Shown: positions 1 through 11,773 of the stretch, one piece after another
How positions within the stretch are numbered: the stretch's first letter is position 1
Layout: the number at the start of each line of letters is the position of its first letter
Assembly (NCBI GenBank): GCA_015501595.1
Contig: JADNRX010000021.1
Location: 275,584-339,583, forward strand
From: Hymenopellis radicata
Lineage: Eukaryota; Basidiomycota; Agaricomycetes; Agaricales; Physalacriaceae
Direction: 5' to 3'
Length of the DNA stretch: 64,000 nt
Notes under the pieces: generated by a model
Databases searched by the model: none
What the model was told of the DNA's origin: nothing
The model's input: only the letters and a program-made list of their open reading frames with translations
Translations under genes and position numbers: made by a program

Positions 1-2
1 AT

Positions 3-1581
3 AGCGGCGAGATTAGCAAACGTGCCGTGATCAACGAAGCCGTCGATAACTTGGCGTTTACTTACACTGCGTCCATTGGGGTTGGTTGCCCGGCCACCAA
101 TTGCATGTGTCTCCTTCCCGCTCCGTGATCGCGAAAACTGACATGGGAACTGTAGATGAGTTGATCATTGACACTGGAAGCTCCAACACTTGGGTTGGCG
201 CCTCAACCCCCTACACGCCGACGTCTACTAGCACTAGGACGGACAATTCCGTCGTAAGTCTCTCCGGGTGTGGTTCCGGTTTCCCTGGTACACTGACATC
301 CGCTCTAGTCTGTCATGTACGGCTCCGGTAATTTCTCTGGCGAGTCTAGTGTTTACGTTTACCATGGCATCCAAAACTGATACATAAGCCCACTCACAAT
401 AGGCATCGAATACATTGACAAAGTGACTATCACCAAAGACCTGGTGATTAACCAGCAGTCCATTGGTGTCGCGTCGAAATCTGCAGGGTTGGTCTTTCCT
501 GCTCTTTCCTAAATCCTATCTTATTTCCGTCAGTTTCGCCCCCGGTATTGATGGTATTCTTGGGTACGTTGTCTTTCACGATCTCCGGGACGTGCACTTA
601 AACGCTACTATCGCAGAATCGGTCCCGTCGATCTTACGCAGGGTGGATTATCCAACGCTTCCTCCAACAGGATGGTTACTGAAAGAATCCCTTCAGGAAC
701 ATTGTCTCCCGCGAACAATACCCTCATTCCCACTGTCACGGACAACCTATTCTCACAGGGCACCATTACTGACAACAAGATTGGTATCTTCTTTGCTCCC
801 ACGAATTCTTTGGAAAGCGAGAACGGAGTCCTGACATGGGGTTAGTGAATGTTTTCGCTAAGCCACTTCCAGCTTGGCTAATGAGAATGTATCCTAGGCG
901 GTGTTGATACCTCCAAGCTCACAAGCGACATCTCATACACGTATGTTTCCCCACTTTTCCTTCCCACGGGAGTTAATGAGCACCTCAGGCCTTTGACATC
1001 GACTTTTCCGTCCAATCTTTTCTGGGGTATCGACGAGTCCATCACCTATGGAGAGTCGACGACCATCCTCTCGTCCACCGCCGGTGTCGTCGACACTGGT
1101 ACGTCAGAACAGTTACAGCGCATCCCGCTCGTCTCATTTCGCCTCTGTAGGCACAACTTTGATGCTCCTGGCGACCGATGCTTTTGACAAATACGCGTCC
1201 GCCACTGGGGGAATCTTCGACATGAACACAGGATTGCTGCGCATCACACCCGCACAATTTTCCAAGTTGAAGAGTTTGTTCTTCAATATCGGGGGTGTAA
1301 GACCTCTACATATTTTCTGGGACCCACACTCACGTTGAGTGCAGAAATCATACGAGTTCACGGCCAACGCACAAATCTGGCCTCGCTCGTTGAACACTGC
1401 TATTGGTGGCACTGCCGACTGTGTATACCTGATCGTCGCGGACCTTGGCACCCCCTCAGGCGAAGGTCTTGACTTCATTAACGGCCAAACATTCCTGGAG
1501 CGCTTCTACTCCGTGTACGACACGGCGAAACATCGCGTTGGTTTCGCCACAACAATCAGCACCACCGCCACCTCCAATTAA
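3..1581 (+). CDS. Aspartic protease, family A1 (polyporopepsin-like), 5' partial
   Basis: This is a pepsin-type aspartic peptidase, probably secreted and acid-active. The window starts inside the gene, so the signal peptide and most of the propeptide are missing. Both catalytic motifs are visible: IIDTGSSNTW near 165-195 and VVDTGTT, which is assembled across an intron near 1085-1155. The flap region and the C-terminal half follow in order (GIDGILG, FWGIDES, FINGQTFLERFYSVYD) and end at a TAA. About eight short introns are needed. The first (103-155) has a GC donor and joins the codons before IIDTGSS in frame. The intron after VVDTG must use the donor GTACGT near 1098 to give TTLMLLATDAF. No frame break is needed. 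The family is certain; the substrate is not known. Confidence 0.9.
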
Positions 1582-2535
1582 ACAGCGTTCGTGAAATGTA
1601 GAGTCGTAGTTCTACCGGATTTTCATTGTCTTGTTCTGTGAACCGTGAAGCTGTAGGAATTTGAACTCAGATCATGAATCGACATCGCAACCTGAACTGC
1701 GCTCTCGACACACTTTCTGTTGCTCTGCTTATCACCACTACTTACCATCTTGCTTCAGGTCACAACGGCTCCGTCCCACCTGTCGATCAGAGCAGGTTTA
1801 TTCGCTACATGAGACCTTGTACCCACGTCGCTGCTGCAGCACTTACAGGTCCCCAGGTAGCTCAGGTAACATGTTCACATCAGAATGTTTACTCACTGTT
1901 CAATGAGGTTAACCGAACAGCACGTTCATCGAACTTACTCGGTGCTAATAAAGTTACTGACTGTCGTTGTATCCCGGTCGCTCGGTATCGCTCAGCTCTC
2001 AATCCATACTAGCACTTCAGCTGACGCCTTCATTACCACCACGTTCTTTGCGATGAGGAGTATCAAAGCGGATGATACTGGCGGTGGCGTTAACTGGCTT
2101 GTTCTAAACCGTTCAGATTCCACTCGCAGGATTTCTGCGACATCACACGCACCCTCAACAAGGTTAACCGAGCTCTACATTCGCGGAAGTTATCCCTCAG
2201 AAGCTAGACAGGTACAGCATGCCGCTGTATTGGAAGTTCGGTCGTTCCTTTCCCCAGGACTACATAGCGCTCCTTAATCGGTGGCGAATCCCTTTGCGAT
2301 TACGAGCAACGAAGCCGCCATTAACTGCCATTAATATATTGCGCATACATTCACATCATTGTTCTAACGTTACATGTACCCCCAGAGAAGCGCCATGTCC
2401 ATTCACGGCCTCGGTCATCCCAGCGTATAAGTAGGCGACCTGCACCTTCAGGTCGTCCTCAACTTCGCACTTGTTGAAGAAGTATGTTTTCGATCCCCTC
2501 GCATCATCCGGTCTCGTCTCATGGTTTACAGTATC
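1582..2535. other. Intergenic stretch, no supported gene
   Basis: Between the protease stop and the decarboxylase start there are several overlapping short reading frames on the plus strand (about 1674-2280). None has a recognisable domain, and no set of splice sites joins them into a longer protein. A degenerate motif beginning GGTTAACCGA occurs near 1907 and again near 2162. I treat the stretch as 3' and 5' flanking DNA. Confidence 0.5.
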
Positions 2536-3842
2536 ATGTCCACCTCCAGAGCACATTTGGCCTTGTCCGACCATTTCCGTCGTGCTGGCTGGCTCCCAGC
2601 GAGTCCGGCTGCCCTCGAGGAATGGCTCAAGGACGTCGTCAAGGATATCAACAGCTCTGCCCGCCAAAGGAAGGGACTCCTACCCGTCATCGAACAATTC
2701 AAGACCTTGATCGAGACGAATAGCGAGTTGTACATGGGCTTCCACCGCATGTTCGAAGAACAATCGCCTCTTTCGAAATATGTGCGGTTTTTGTCCCAAG
2801 TACTTGTCTCAAGCGCTGATACGGTTTATAGGTTGATTCCTACATGGTCTTACTGAAGATATTCAACAAGATCATCCAGGAGGCACCGTTCTACGGCGAG
2901 ATTGGCCCTCCCATCTACATGGTCCTGCATCAGGCCATGAACACCCAAGGTGGCTTCACCGCCTTCCTTGACGAGACATTGAACCAGCAATTCAAAGCGA
3001 TGTTCGACGTTTGGGCTGCTTTCCTAGATTCGCCTGCTTCTTGTTACGTCCTCACCGCCGCGCCTGGTGGATGGTTCAGTTCACCCGCTCTAGCGTCGAT
3101 GACAGAACACTTTCCAGGCCTCTCATTCGCCGAGGTCTTCGAGTGCGACCCTAGCGTCGAGTTTCATGGATTCACGTCCTGGGATGACTTCTTTAATCGC
3201 ACCTTCCGTGAAGGCATTCGCCCCCTCGAGTTCCCCGAAAACCCCGATATTATCAATGCTGCCTGCGAATCCCAGCTGTACAACATTGCTCGTGACGTCC
3301 AGGAGCGCGATACATTCTGGCTCAAGGGCGAGCCATACTCCCTCATCCACATGCTGAATAACGACGAGTACGCGCCACAGTTTGTGGGAGGGACAGTCTT
3401 CCAAGGCTTTCTCCAAGTCACTGGCTATCATCGCTGGCAGTCGCCCGTTGCCGGGACGGTCAAGAAGATTGTAACTGTTCCCGGAACCTACTTTGCCCAA
3501 TCCCCAGCCGTTATCGGCCAGGATGATAACCCGTACCTCCGCTCACTCTCCTTTATCACTGCGATTACCACTCGCATGCTCATCTTCATCGAATCTGAGA
3601 ACCCGTTGATTGGCCTCATGTGCTTCGTTGCATTAGGAATGACCGAGGTTTCGACGTGCGAAGCTACGGTGCAGGAGGGTGACTGTATCAAGAGAGGCGA
3701 AGAGCTGGGGATGTTCCATTTCGGCGGGTCGTCTCACGCCCTTGTTTTCCGCCCCGAGACGAAGATCCAGTTCTTCGACGGATTTAATACGCCAGGAGAT
3801 CAAATCACGGTCCGAGCAGCCATTGCAGGTGTCTCACAGTGA
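2536..3842 (+). CDS. Phosphatidylserine decarboxylase-family protein, L-tryptophan decarboxylase-like
   Basis: The protein has about 418 residues in two exons (2536-2781 and 2832-3842; 50-nt intron, phase 0). An N-terminal helical region (GWLPAS, then IEQFKTLIE) is followed by the PSD-type catalytic core: the region DDFFNRTF at about 3185, YHRWQSPVAG at about 3428, and the C-terminal FHFGGSSHALVF at about 3717. In this family the chain cleaves itself before the serine of a G-[GS]-S motif to create a pyruvoyl cofactor; here the motif is GGSS, not the LGST of classical mitochondrial PSD. The domain order and length match the soluble fungal branch that includes the Psilocybe tryptophan decarboxylase PsiD. 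There is no transit peptide or membrane segment. The substrate could be an aromatic amino acid or something else. No kinase, methyltransferase or P450 gene lies nearby, so a psilocybin-type cluster is not present. Confidence 0.85.
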
Positions 3843-4284
3843 AGTAACGTCCAAAGGTACGAGTGTGGCGTAACCGGTTTGGGCATTCTAACCTTCGGCC
3901 AACAGATGAAATGAATTTTGTACTTGTACTTGTATCACTGTTACTTGAATGTCTAAAACGAGATGTATGTCTTTACTAGTAGCCCTGTGCCCAATGAGAA
4001 ATTCCGTTGAACGCACGACGATCCGCCGCCGGTCGAATTCATGATAAAGTAGCTGCTTGAGAGTGACGCTTAGCGTAAGGCCACAATTTGAAGCACAGAA
4101 GAATTAATAGCAAACTCGTCTTAATAGTTTTCTCTCCGGCAGATTGCAATGCACGTGAAGGGGTCATCATAGCATGATAGGTATAGTTACATGAGATAAA
4201 TAGATGCGTAGAAGGTAGAAGAAAAATGCTAGAGATACAATACGAGTGTGTCCCAACTCAGCATCCAGACAAAGGATCTAATAT
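3843..4284. other. Convergent 3' intergenic stretch
   Basis: This is the space between the stops of the decarboxylase (plus) and the coiled-coil gene (minus). It is relatively AT-rich after 4080. It holds no reading frame or RNA gene that I can support; it probably contains both 3' UTRs and polyadenylation sites. Confidence 0.5.
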
Positions 4285-7200
4285 CTAATATCTTCCCTGC
4301 CCTGGAGTGCTCGCAACCTGTGCCCCTCTAATCTTCGTCAGCCAACTCCGCTTCATGGGCTTCTCCTCCAGCAGCTCAGGATTGTTCGTTAGGTCATTCA
4401 TCGCCGGCAAGGCAGCGGTCGGGCGTTTTGGAGATACAGAAATGAGTGGTCGGCTGCTTTTGTGCCGCATCGGGGTGAAGCCCGTATGTATGTTCTTCAT
4501 GACCTTTTGGAGAGGCGGGGTTTCATTGTCGGCGCAAGGGTCGGGCACACTGTCCACGGTGAACGCCTGGGCCGGCAGGTCCGCGAAATCGTCCGGCGCA
4601 GCGCGTTTCTTGCCAACAGCAGACGGTGGTGGGTCATGTTTGTCGGGCGAAGCTGCGCGAAGGCCGGCTCTTGACAAAGCTCTTCTTTCTGGTGTTTTCG
4701 GCCGCGGTAAAGAAGAAGGTCCCGACGCTACGCGGTTTGCAGGCATCCGCGAATTCGGGGTGGTTGAAGGGTTATGCGGACCGTAACCGGTTGTAGTAGA
4801 ACGAGGGCGGGAAGAGAATGGTTGGGCGCTAGACGTGGGCGGAGGGGCTCGAGAGGAAGAAGAGGAAGCCTGGAGTGGCGGGACTGGTGGCGCTCGACTT
4901 GAGGTAGCAGCGGCCGTAAATGTAGACTCCGCAGGGCTCGTCAGCGTGGTGGATCGAGAACGAGGGAAGGAAGAGAGGGATGGCTGAGAAGTCGCCGGAG
5001 AAACGCCTCTGGACGAATGCCCTGAAATAGGGACATCTTCTTGACTCTGAGGCAGTAGGTGGCGGAATCGATGCTTTCGCTGCAGCCAACTTTGTTTGCA
5101 GGTTCTGCACCTTCCGAGTGAGAGACTCGACCTTGGTAGCTAGTTTCTTGTTCTCCTTCAGCATTCTATTATCACCGTGAGTACTGATCTATTTTCACTG
5201 GTGAAGGGACTTACTCAAGAGTCTTGTCGTCGTTCTCCTCAATCTCGTTGCACTTGGCCCTAAGAAGCTCCTCCATCTCGTTGTTTCGCTCTTCCAGTTC
5301 CGCAACGATGTGCTCTAAGCTAGGCTTGGCCCTTAAATTCGACAGTTCGCGCTGAATCTGTGACATTTCCCGCTTGTGATGAGAGGTCTGCATGTTGAAG
5401 TTGACCTCTGCGGAGTTCGCAGACTTCTCCGTTCGCGCCAGCAATGCGCGACAGTGCTCATGCTTCGCGGTTTCAGAACTCAAATGTTCTTCCCTACATA
5501 ATAAATCAGTGCCGTGCATAAATCAAATTGAGTCTGTCGCTTACAATTCTTTCACTTGACTTTCCAGATGGCGCGTCAATGACAGCTCGCACTGCACTTT
5601 AGCTTCCAATGAGGTGTTGTGTTGTTGCTGCCGTGTGAGTTCAGTGTCCAGCTCGGCGATCTGATTCTGGGCGTTGTTGAGCTCGCTTTGGAGGAGGTCC
5701 ACGTCACGTCCGAGTTCAGCATTGAGAGCTTCCAAAGAACGGTATCGTTCCTCGCTCTCTGCTAGGTCCTGATCGTGTGTCGCACGATCAGCATTCCTAC
5801 CATCGACCTCTGATTCTAGAGCCGAGTGCAGCCGCTCTGCTTCGGCGCTGGTATGCGCAAGCTTGGTAGCCTGCTCGTCAAGTCGGCTAGTAAGAGTGGA
5901 AAGTTCGTCTTGCAATCGACGGAGTTGAGCACCACTGTCTTCCTGGCTCCGAGACATCTGAGCTTGATGGAGAGCGTTCAAACTGTCGTTGGCCGCTTCA
6001 GCCTGATGGAGATCCGCCTTCAACTGCTCCAGACTGGTCTCTAGACGCGTCCTCTCCTCCTCCCATCCCGATCGCGTCTCCCGAAGTTCTTGCGACATTC
6101 GTTTACACTGGGCTATGCCATCATCAATCGCGATGACTTGCTTAGCGAGTTCCGCTTTGGCCTGCGTAAGCTCCTTAACGCTTTCCCGGCGCTCAGCTTC
6201 GCATGCGTCATAGCGAGTCTGCGTCTCTTCAAGAACACTTGCCGTTTCAATGAGGCGAGAGTGAAGGTCACCCATCTCCTCCACGTGCTTCATCTTGAGC
6301 TGCACGAGCGCCTCCTGCTCGGCGCTGCTGTTTGCGAGGTGCTTCTCTTTCTCGGAAAGCTTGTTAAGGGCGTCCTTCAAGGCCTCCCGATGTTTCGCCT
6401 CCAATGATGAGATGGTGTCCTGTGCATCGGCAATCTCCTTCTCTAGCGCTGTCTTGCGAGCCTCCCAAGTTAGATCTGACGCCTTGGCGACCTGGCGAAG
6501 ATCTTCGAGTTGACCAGAAAGCTCGTCCCGTTCAGTCATGCAATTCTCCAGTTGGCCCTGTAACTGGGCTGTGCGTTGCTCCGTGTGTGAGTGTTCATTG
6601 TCGGAAGAATCAATCAACGACGAAAGTCGGTTGACTTCTACTTGGGAGCTGGCGAGCGCAACAGTAGCCTGCTGCATGTCGGCATTGGAAACAGATAGGC
6701 GTTGCTGGGCATCTTCGAGGCCAAGAGATACTTCGTTGATGGAACGGAACGCGTCGTTCCGCTCCATCTCGAGACGTTCAGCATACGCTTTCGCGTGGAG
6801 AGCTTCGGAGGTAAGCATGCGGATCCTAGAACGCGACTTGTTGACGGTATCAAAGATGACGTGGATCAAAGTCTCAGACGTGACCGTCTCCTCGCGAAGC
6901 GTTTCTGTCTCCATTTCCAGCACCTCGCACCTCGAAACGGCATCGTCGCGAGCTTCACGAGCGTCTGCGCAATCCTCGACCATCGCGTTCTTCTCGGCTA
7001 ACATAGTCTCGAGCTCGCAGGTAAGCTCGGAGATCCGTTCCTCCTGCAACCGCATATTCGTCTCCATCCGTTTGATATCGTGTTGATGAATTCCAATCTG
7101 CTCGTTGCGGCGCAAGATGCGCTTCTCGAGCTCCTCGATGGTCTCGGAAAGCGTTCTGGTCGCTTCGTTCGAGGACATATTGGAGAGCTGATGGAACTGG

Positions 7201-9092
7201 AGGGAACTGTACCGACTTTCCGCGTCTTCAAGTTCGTCCTGAGCGGTTGCCAAATCCGTACTGAGATTCTCAACCTGTAGCCTCAGGGAGTCCCGCTCGG
7301 ATTCAGCGTCCTCAAGAGCATGAGACATATCGGTGAGTTGGGCGTCGAGTTGGGTTACAGCTTCTTCAGAAGCTGCCGTCACCTCTTCAAGCTGTTTAGC
7401 CCAAACAGCCTCCTTGTCCTCCAGCTGCCTTTGAACTTGATCACGATCCTTCATGATTTCCTCCGAAGACTGTTGGTGTGCTCCCATTTGACGACGAAGC
7501 TCTTGTAGATCTAGCTCTGTTCGTTCCAGAGTAGCGTCTCGCTGTGCGAGCAGATCGACAGTGTGGTCCGCTTCCAAAGTAAGATGGTTGATCACGACGC
7601 CTAATGCAGTGACGGTAAGGTCAAGAGCGCGGTAGTCGTCGGAAGATTCAGAACGAGGAGAGGCGGGAGTAATGGGTGTCGTGGAGCGCAACCTCTCCAG
7701 CTCTTCAAGGTTGAATTTGTGCTCCATTTCCAAAAATTTAAACTGCCGGCGAAGTTCATCGCGCTCGTGGCGTAGCCGATGAATAGCGGAAAGCAGACGC
7801 TCAATGTCTTCTACTGTCTGTTGATTCGGAGGCGGAAAACGCGAAGAATCCGATGAGCTTTGACTCGCTCGTAGGTCGGTGACGTTCCTGTCATGCAATG
7901 AAGTTAGATGTCGTTGACAGAACCAATGAACACGCACCGTTTCAAGGCGGAAATAAGCGTCTCTCGCTCTTCTACTTCGCGTTCGAGCGACTTTATTCTG
8001 TCTCGAGAGTCTTCAAGTTCGTCCAGTGCTTCTTCCTTGTCCTGGACTAGTTCAACCTGTCGACGAGTGCACTGAGCGAGCCTCTCCCTCTCGCCTTGAA
8101 GCTGTTTTTCTGTCTTCCTCAGGGTGTTACGAACGGCCTTGACGTCCTCCGCATCGCCAATAAGCATCTCCAGCGCGTGTATCTTGGCTTCATCCTCGTC
8201 TATCCGCTGCATGAGCTCTGCCTCCCTATCGCCACTACCTCCGGCGCCGTTCCGCAGATACTGAAGCTCGTCCTCTTTTTCTTCGAGGTGCATCTCCAGT
8301 TCCCCAACACGTTTATGCAGAGTACGCTCTATGGAACTCTTCTCGTTCTCTGCTCGCGTGACCTCCATGTTGAGCTTCTGGGTGACGGTTCGGAGATCCT
8401 GCTCCTTGACTGTTACTTGACGGCGCGCATCTTCAAGTTCGATCTCGAGATTTGTGATTCGCATGTTGGACAATGATGACGAGCGTGCCCGGCTCAAAGC
8501 GCGAGGTAGCTTGGATGATGGGGCTGGTTGTGAGCTTAAATGCTTTAAATTGGCCTCGAGCTCTTGCACACGATTGGAAAGCTTGGATTTCTCCTTCTCC
8601 AGCTGTGCAGTGCGCCCCTTCTGCTCCTCCGATTGGTGTGAGAGAGTGACAATGTGGGATGATAGTTCTCTGTTTTCGAGATCCTTCTCCTTGAGTTGGA
8701 GACGGGCAGAGTCGAGGGCGACGGTGGTATTCTGAAGGGATATCTTTTCATTCCGTAGGTCGTCGTTGGATTTCGCGAGGTCCTTTTCTAGACGTAGGCC
8801 GCGGTTGGTTTCTGATGTTAGCTGGAGACAGTTGAGTTCTTCTGGTGGATGGAAAGGACAGCAAATCACGCACTTTGTGTAGCGCATCGTTGAGCGAGTT
8901 TCGTATCTCTTCTAGCTCGTTGGCTTGCCTCAATAGTTGTGTCTGTTGAGCGGCGATCTGGGTGTCTATATGCGCTGGTCAGTGACTGGTTAACGAGCAA
9001 TACGCTGGCGACGGACCTTTGCTGGCGACCTTGTCTTTTCTGGCCTGAGCCTCCTCTGAGACGTCGTTGACGCCTATATTCCAATCCGACAT
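4285..9092 (-). CDS. Long coiled-coil protein of unknown function (about 1,380 aa)
   Basis: The start ATG is at 9092 and the stop at 4285. Exons read from the minus strand are 9092-9017, 8965-8874, 8821-7938, 7887-5545, 5493-5215 and 5165 onward, with introns of about 50 nt and consistent phases. Almost all of exons 2-5 is heptad-rich coiled coil full of Glu, Gln, Lys, Arg and Leu. The last exon changes to a Ser/Pro/Thr-rich tail with basic patches, ending SWLTKIRGAQVASTPGQGRY. Within that exon the frame changes near 5050-5113; a 64-nt intron from GTGCAG to CTCAG restores the tail frame. No motor, kinase or membrane domain is seen. Such architecture is common in spindle-pole, cytoskeletal or trafficking scaffold proteins, but I do not recognise a specific family. 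Confidence 0.8.
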
Positions 9093-9520
9093 GATGGTCG
9101 TCGGAGGGATTGATCCGCTAACAATGGCTGGCCATAGCTTGTAACCCGGGTCCCAGGTAAACAAACAGAGTTGATCACGTGCTCGTGCGTAGGTTAGGGT
9201 TAGGGCTGGCTCGATCGACGCGTCGTCACGACTGACATCACTAGAGTGTACAGGAAGACTCAAACGTGGGTTGGTACGCTCTAGTCGGAACTATGGGTCA
9301 ATGTACACGTTAATTAAAGCTGAACGGTTGCTGAACCTAGCGACATTTACCCTAACGGTGCCTATCGATGCTCCACCGGCACATCGTCCGCCAAGGCTCA
9401 TCGTTCCAGTACGTATCCAGGTCTTTTCATGGCGCAGCTGTCCTAATGTAGTTCAACACGGCTTGAATACGACTGGAAAAACTCATCGCAAACAGATATC
9501 GGAAATGAAAGAGGGTTCGG

Positions 9521-9528
9521 TGACGTCA
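9521..9528 (+). promoter_or_regulatory. CRE/ATF-type palindrome TGACGTCA
   Basis: This is a perfect 8-bp CRE-type palindrome, 66 bp upstream of a TATA box. In fungi bZIP factors of the Atf1/CREB type bind this sequence. Regulation of the downstream ARMT1-like gene is inferred only from position. Confidence 0.35.
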
Positions 9529-9593
9529 CGATGGTATCGCCAAAGATACTGAGTTTTTACGCTCATGTTCCCAACTGGGAAGGCCTACGAAGC

Positions 9594-9600
9594 TATAAAA
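9594..9600 (+). promoter_or_regulatory. TATA box upstream of the ARMT1-like gene
   Basis: TATAAAA lies about 165 bp before the chosen start codon at 9764. This position makes an upstream in-frame ATG at 9614 an unlikely start, since it would fall at or before the expected transcription start. Confidence 0.4.
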
Positions 9601-9763
9601 CCTTAGGAGTTCGGTGTTGCCTCTTGATCTCGTACCACCATCATCTCTGCTCAGCCCCCGTAGACAACGCCGGCCAGTAGCCATCACCCGTCGTCGTCAT
9701 ATCCGACCACTATATATATCAGTGGGCCCGTGTTTACCACCGCCACCTCCCTTTCTACCAGCC

Positions 9764-11579
9764 ATGTCCGCTGCAACTGCGAATCCATCCATGTCGGCCG
9801 CGCCGTCTCGTGTAACCCTCTCGCTCGGCCATCTGCCCAGCAAGAAAGACATCAAAGCACCGTGGCCAAGGACCCCGACGCGCGTAAGTTAACAGCGTTC
9901 TGCTCCAGACCCTTGCTCATATATCTCTCTCCAGGTCGACCCCAACAATCCGCCGTGGCCTGCGTACCGCGGCTACCATGAATACTCATTCGCTCACGCC
10001 ACAATGCAGGCGCGTCTGCCCACCATCCTGGGTAAAGCCATCGAAGACGCTACTCGCACTCTCAACGACCAGTCGTCTGAAGAGCTCATCCTCGATTTGC
10101 TCGCGTCCATAGAACGCATGGAGGCACTTATGGAAGATCTCAGCGGTAACAAGAAGCTCAGGCCCATTGTCGATGATAATGAGGCTGACGTGGCTCTCTG
10201 GAACAAGGAGATTGCAAAGTTCTTCCAAGGTGCATATCAAAATCCTTCTTTGGGCTTTCACTGATTTCCAAGCCAGGCAAGGACTTCATGAACGCCCCTT
10301 GGTTGTTTGCCGAAGCATACAAGTACCGTAGACTGCGCGAGTGTTTCAGCGTCAGCAAGTTCTGGCATGATTACGACGTCTTTTATAGACAAAAGGTGTG
10401 TAACCTGCACTTCCCTACTCTTAGCAGCTCTCTAACATCCTTCAGTGTGACACTTTCTCCAGGTCAGCTGAAGCAGTGTTTGAGTTGTCGATGCGCTTCG
10501 CCGAACCTTTCACCCTGTCGGACAATCTCACGAGCGACAAGAGGCTGGAAACAGAGCGTCTTATGTTCCTCGAGCTTACGCAAGTTTGTCTCTGGGGTAA
10601 CTCGACGGACCTGTCTCTCCTCATCAACATGACCGAAGACCAAATCAAGGCTCTCCAGTCGACGGGTGGAGATCATCTCGCTGCAACCGAAAAGAACATC
10701 CTCGGAAACCACCTGAATGATCTCTGGAATGCCGTTAAGGATCTCGGAGACAAGAAGGAGCGAAGGATCGACTTTGTCCTCGACAATGCCGGATTTGAAT
10801 TGTACTGCGATTGTGTTTACGGTAAGGTATCATTATCGAGCGCAATCACCTACCTGTCTCACACGCATTTCAGCCGACTTCCTTCTCCAAAGTGGTTTGG
10901 CTACACAAATTCGCTTCCATGGCAAGCGGTACCCATGGTTCGTATCGGATGTCACAAAGAAGGATTGGGAATGGCTCTTGAACACCATGGTGTACGGGCA
11001 ATTGTTCCCGAAAGCCACGGAGCAGGAGCGCGAATCTCTTCGCCGTCTCGGCCAACGCTGGAAGGTATGCGTCAATGTCGTATATAGCATCGGTTTTTGT
11101 TGACTGACTTGTACTCAGCAATACGAAAAGGAGGGCAAGTGGGTCTATGAGCAGCATCCATTCTGGTGTACAGGCTACACCTTTTGGGATCTTCACTCTG
11201 AGGCGCCTGATCTCTTCCTCCATCTATCGCGTTCGGATTTAGTTTTCTTCAAGGGAGACCTGAACCACCGTAAATTGACCTATGACTGCGCCGCCCCTGC
11301 TAGCACACCTTTCGATATCGCGATTGGCCCCATGGCAAGCTCTGCCGGTGCCCCGAAGGTTGCGAGTTTGCGAACAATCAAGAGTGATGTGGTTGTTGGT
11401 CTCGGCGACGATGGAGATACGATGGCGGAGAAACTCGACAAGGAAGAACCTGGTTGGAAGATTAGTGGGAAATACGTATGTGTCTGGTATCGTGGTTCTA
11501 TGACATTGTCTAACCATTTCTCTAGGCTGTTGTCCTCCTTTCTGAAGGTCGTCCTGGAGAAAAAGTCCGTTTTGCGTGA
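9764..11579 (+). CDS. ARMT1: Damage-control phosphatase ARMT1-like (DUF89 family)
   Basis: This is a metal-dependent phosphatase of the DUF89 group, which includes human ARMT1 and yeast YMR027W. These cytosolic enzymes hydrolyse reactive sugar phosphates such as fructose-1-phosphate. There are seven exons: 9764-9883, 9935-10229, 10277-10395, 10446-10821, 10874-11064, 11119-11475 and 11526-11579. They join in phase to about 503 residues, the usual length. The conserved metal/substrate motif DNAGFELYCD is at about 10782-10811 and the second motif FFKGDLNHRKL at about 11245-11278. All introns are GT-AG and about 50 nt, and no frame break is needed. The C-terminus ends GRPGEKVRFA. Confidence 0.92.
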
Positions 11580-11773
11580 GATGACTGTCTAGAAATGTGT
11601 TTGTAGTACTATCATTGTTGTATGAAATTATTAGAGCTTTATTTCGTTTTCAACTTCAAGAGGGTTGTACGGGCCGATTTTCCGCCTCTTGCGCGATCGT
11701 GACCAACTCCCCTTACCAAGCTAGCTCGTACTATTATTCGTTGTTGTACGGCCACCATCGCCCAGGTTCTTGA

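Larger units (their letters stand above)
9093..9763. promoter_or_regulatory. Divergent promoter region
   Basis: About 670 bp separate the starts of the minus-strand coiled-coil gene and the plus-strand phosphatase gene. Visible sites are a direct TTAGGG pair at 9194-9205, an inverted copy (CCCTAA) at 9350-9355, the palindrome TGACGTCA at 9521-9528, and a TATAAAA box at 9594-9600. The spacing of the last two suits transcription toward the phosphatase gene. The site matches are direct; function is inferred. Confidence 0.45.

Noticed and set aside
1674..2277. A small secreted or unknown protein from overlapping plus-strand frames
   Set aside because: No signal peptide, domain or splice arrangement links the frames; they look like chance frames in flanking DNA.
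5826..7508. Plus-strand frames inside the coiled-coil gene
   Set aside because: They are antisense shadows of a long, well-supported minus-strand coding sequence with low-complexity codon use.
9194..9205. A chromosome-end or telomere fusion scar
   Set aside because: Only two repeat units are present, within a normal divergent promoter; there is no degenerate repeat array.
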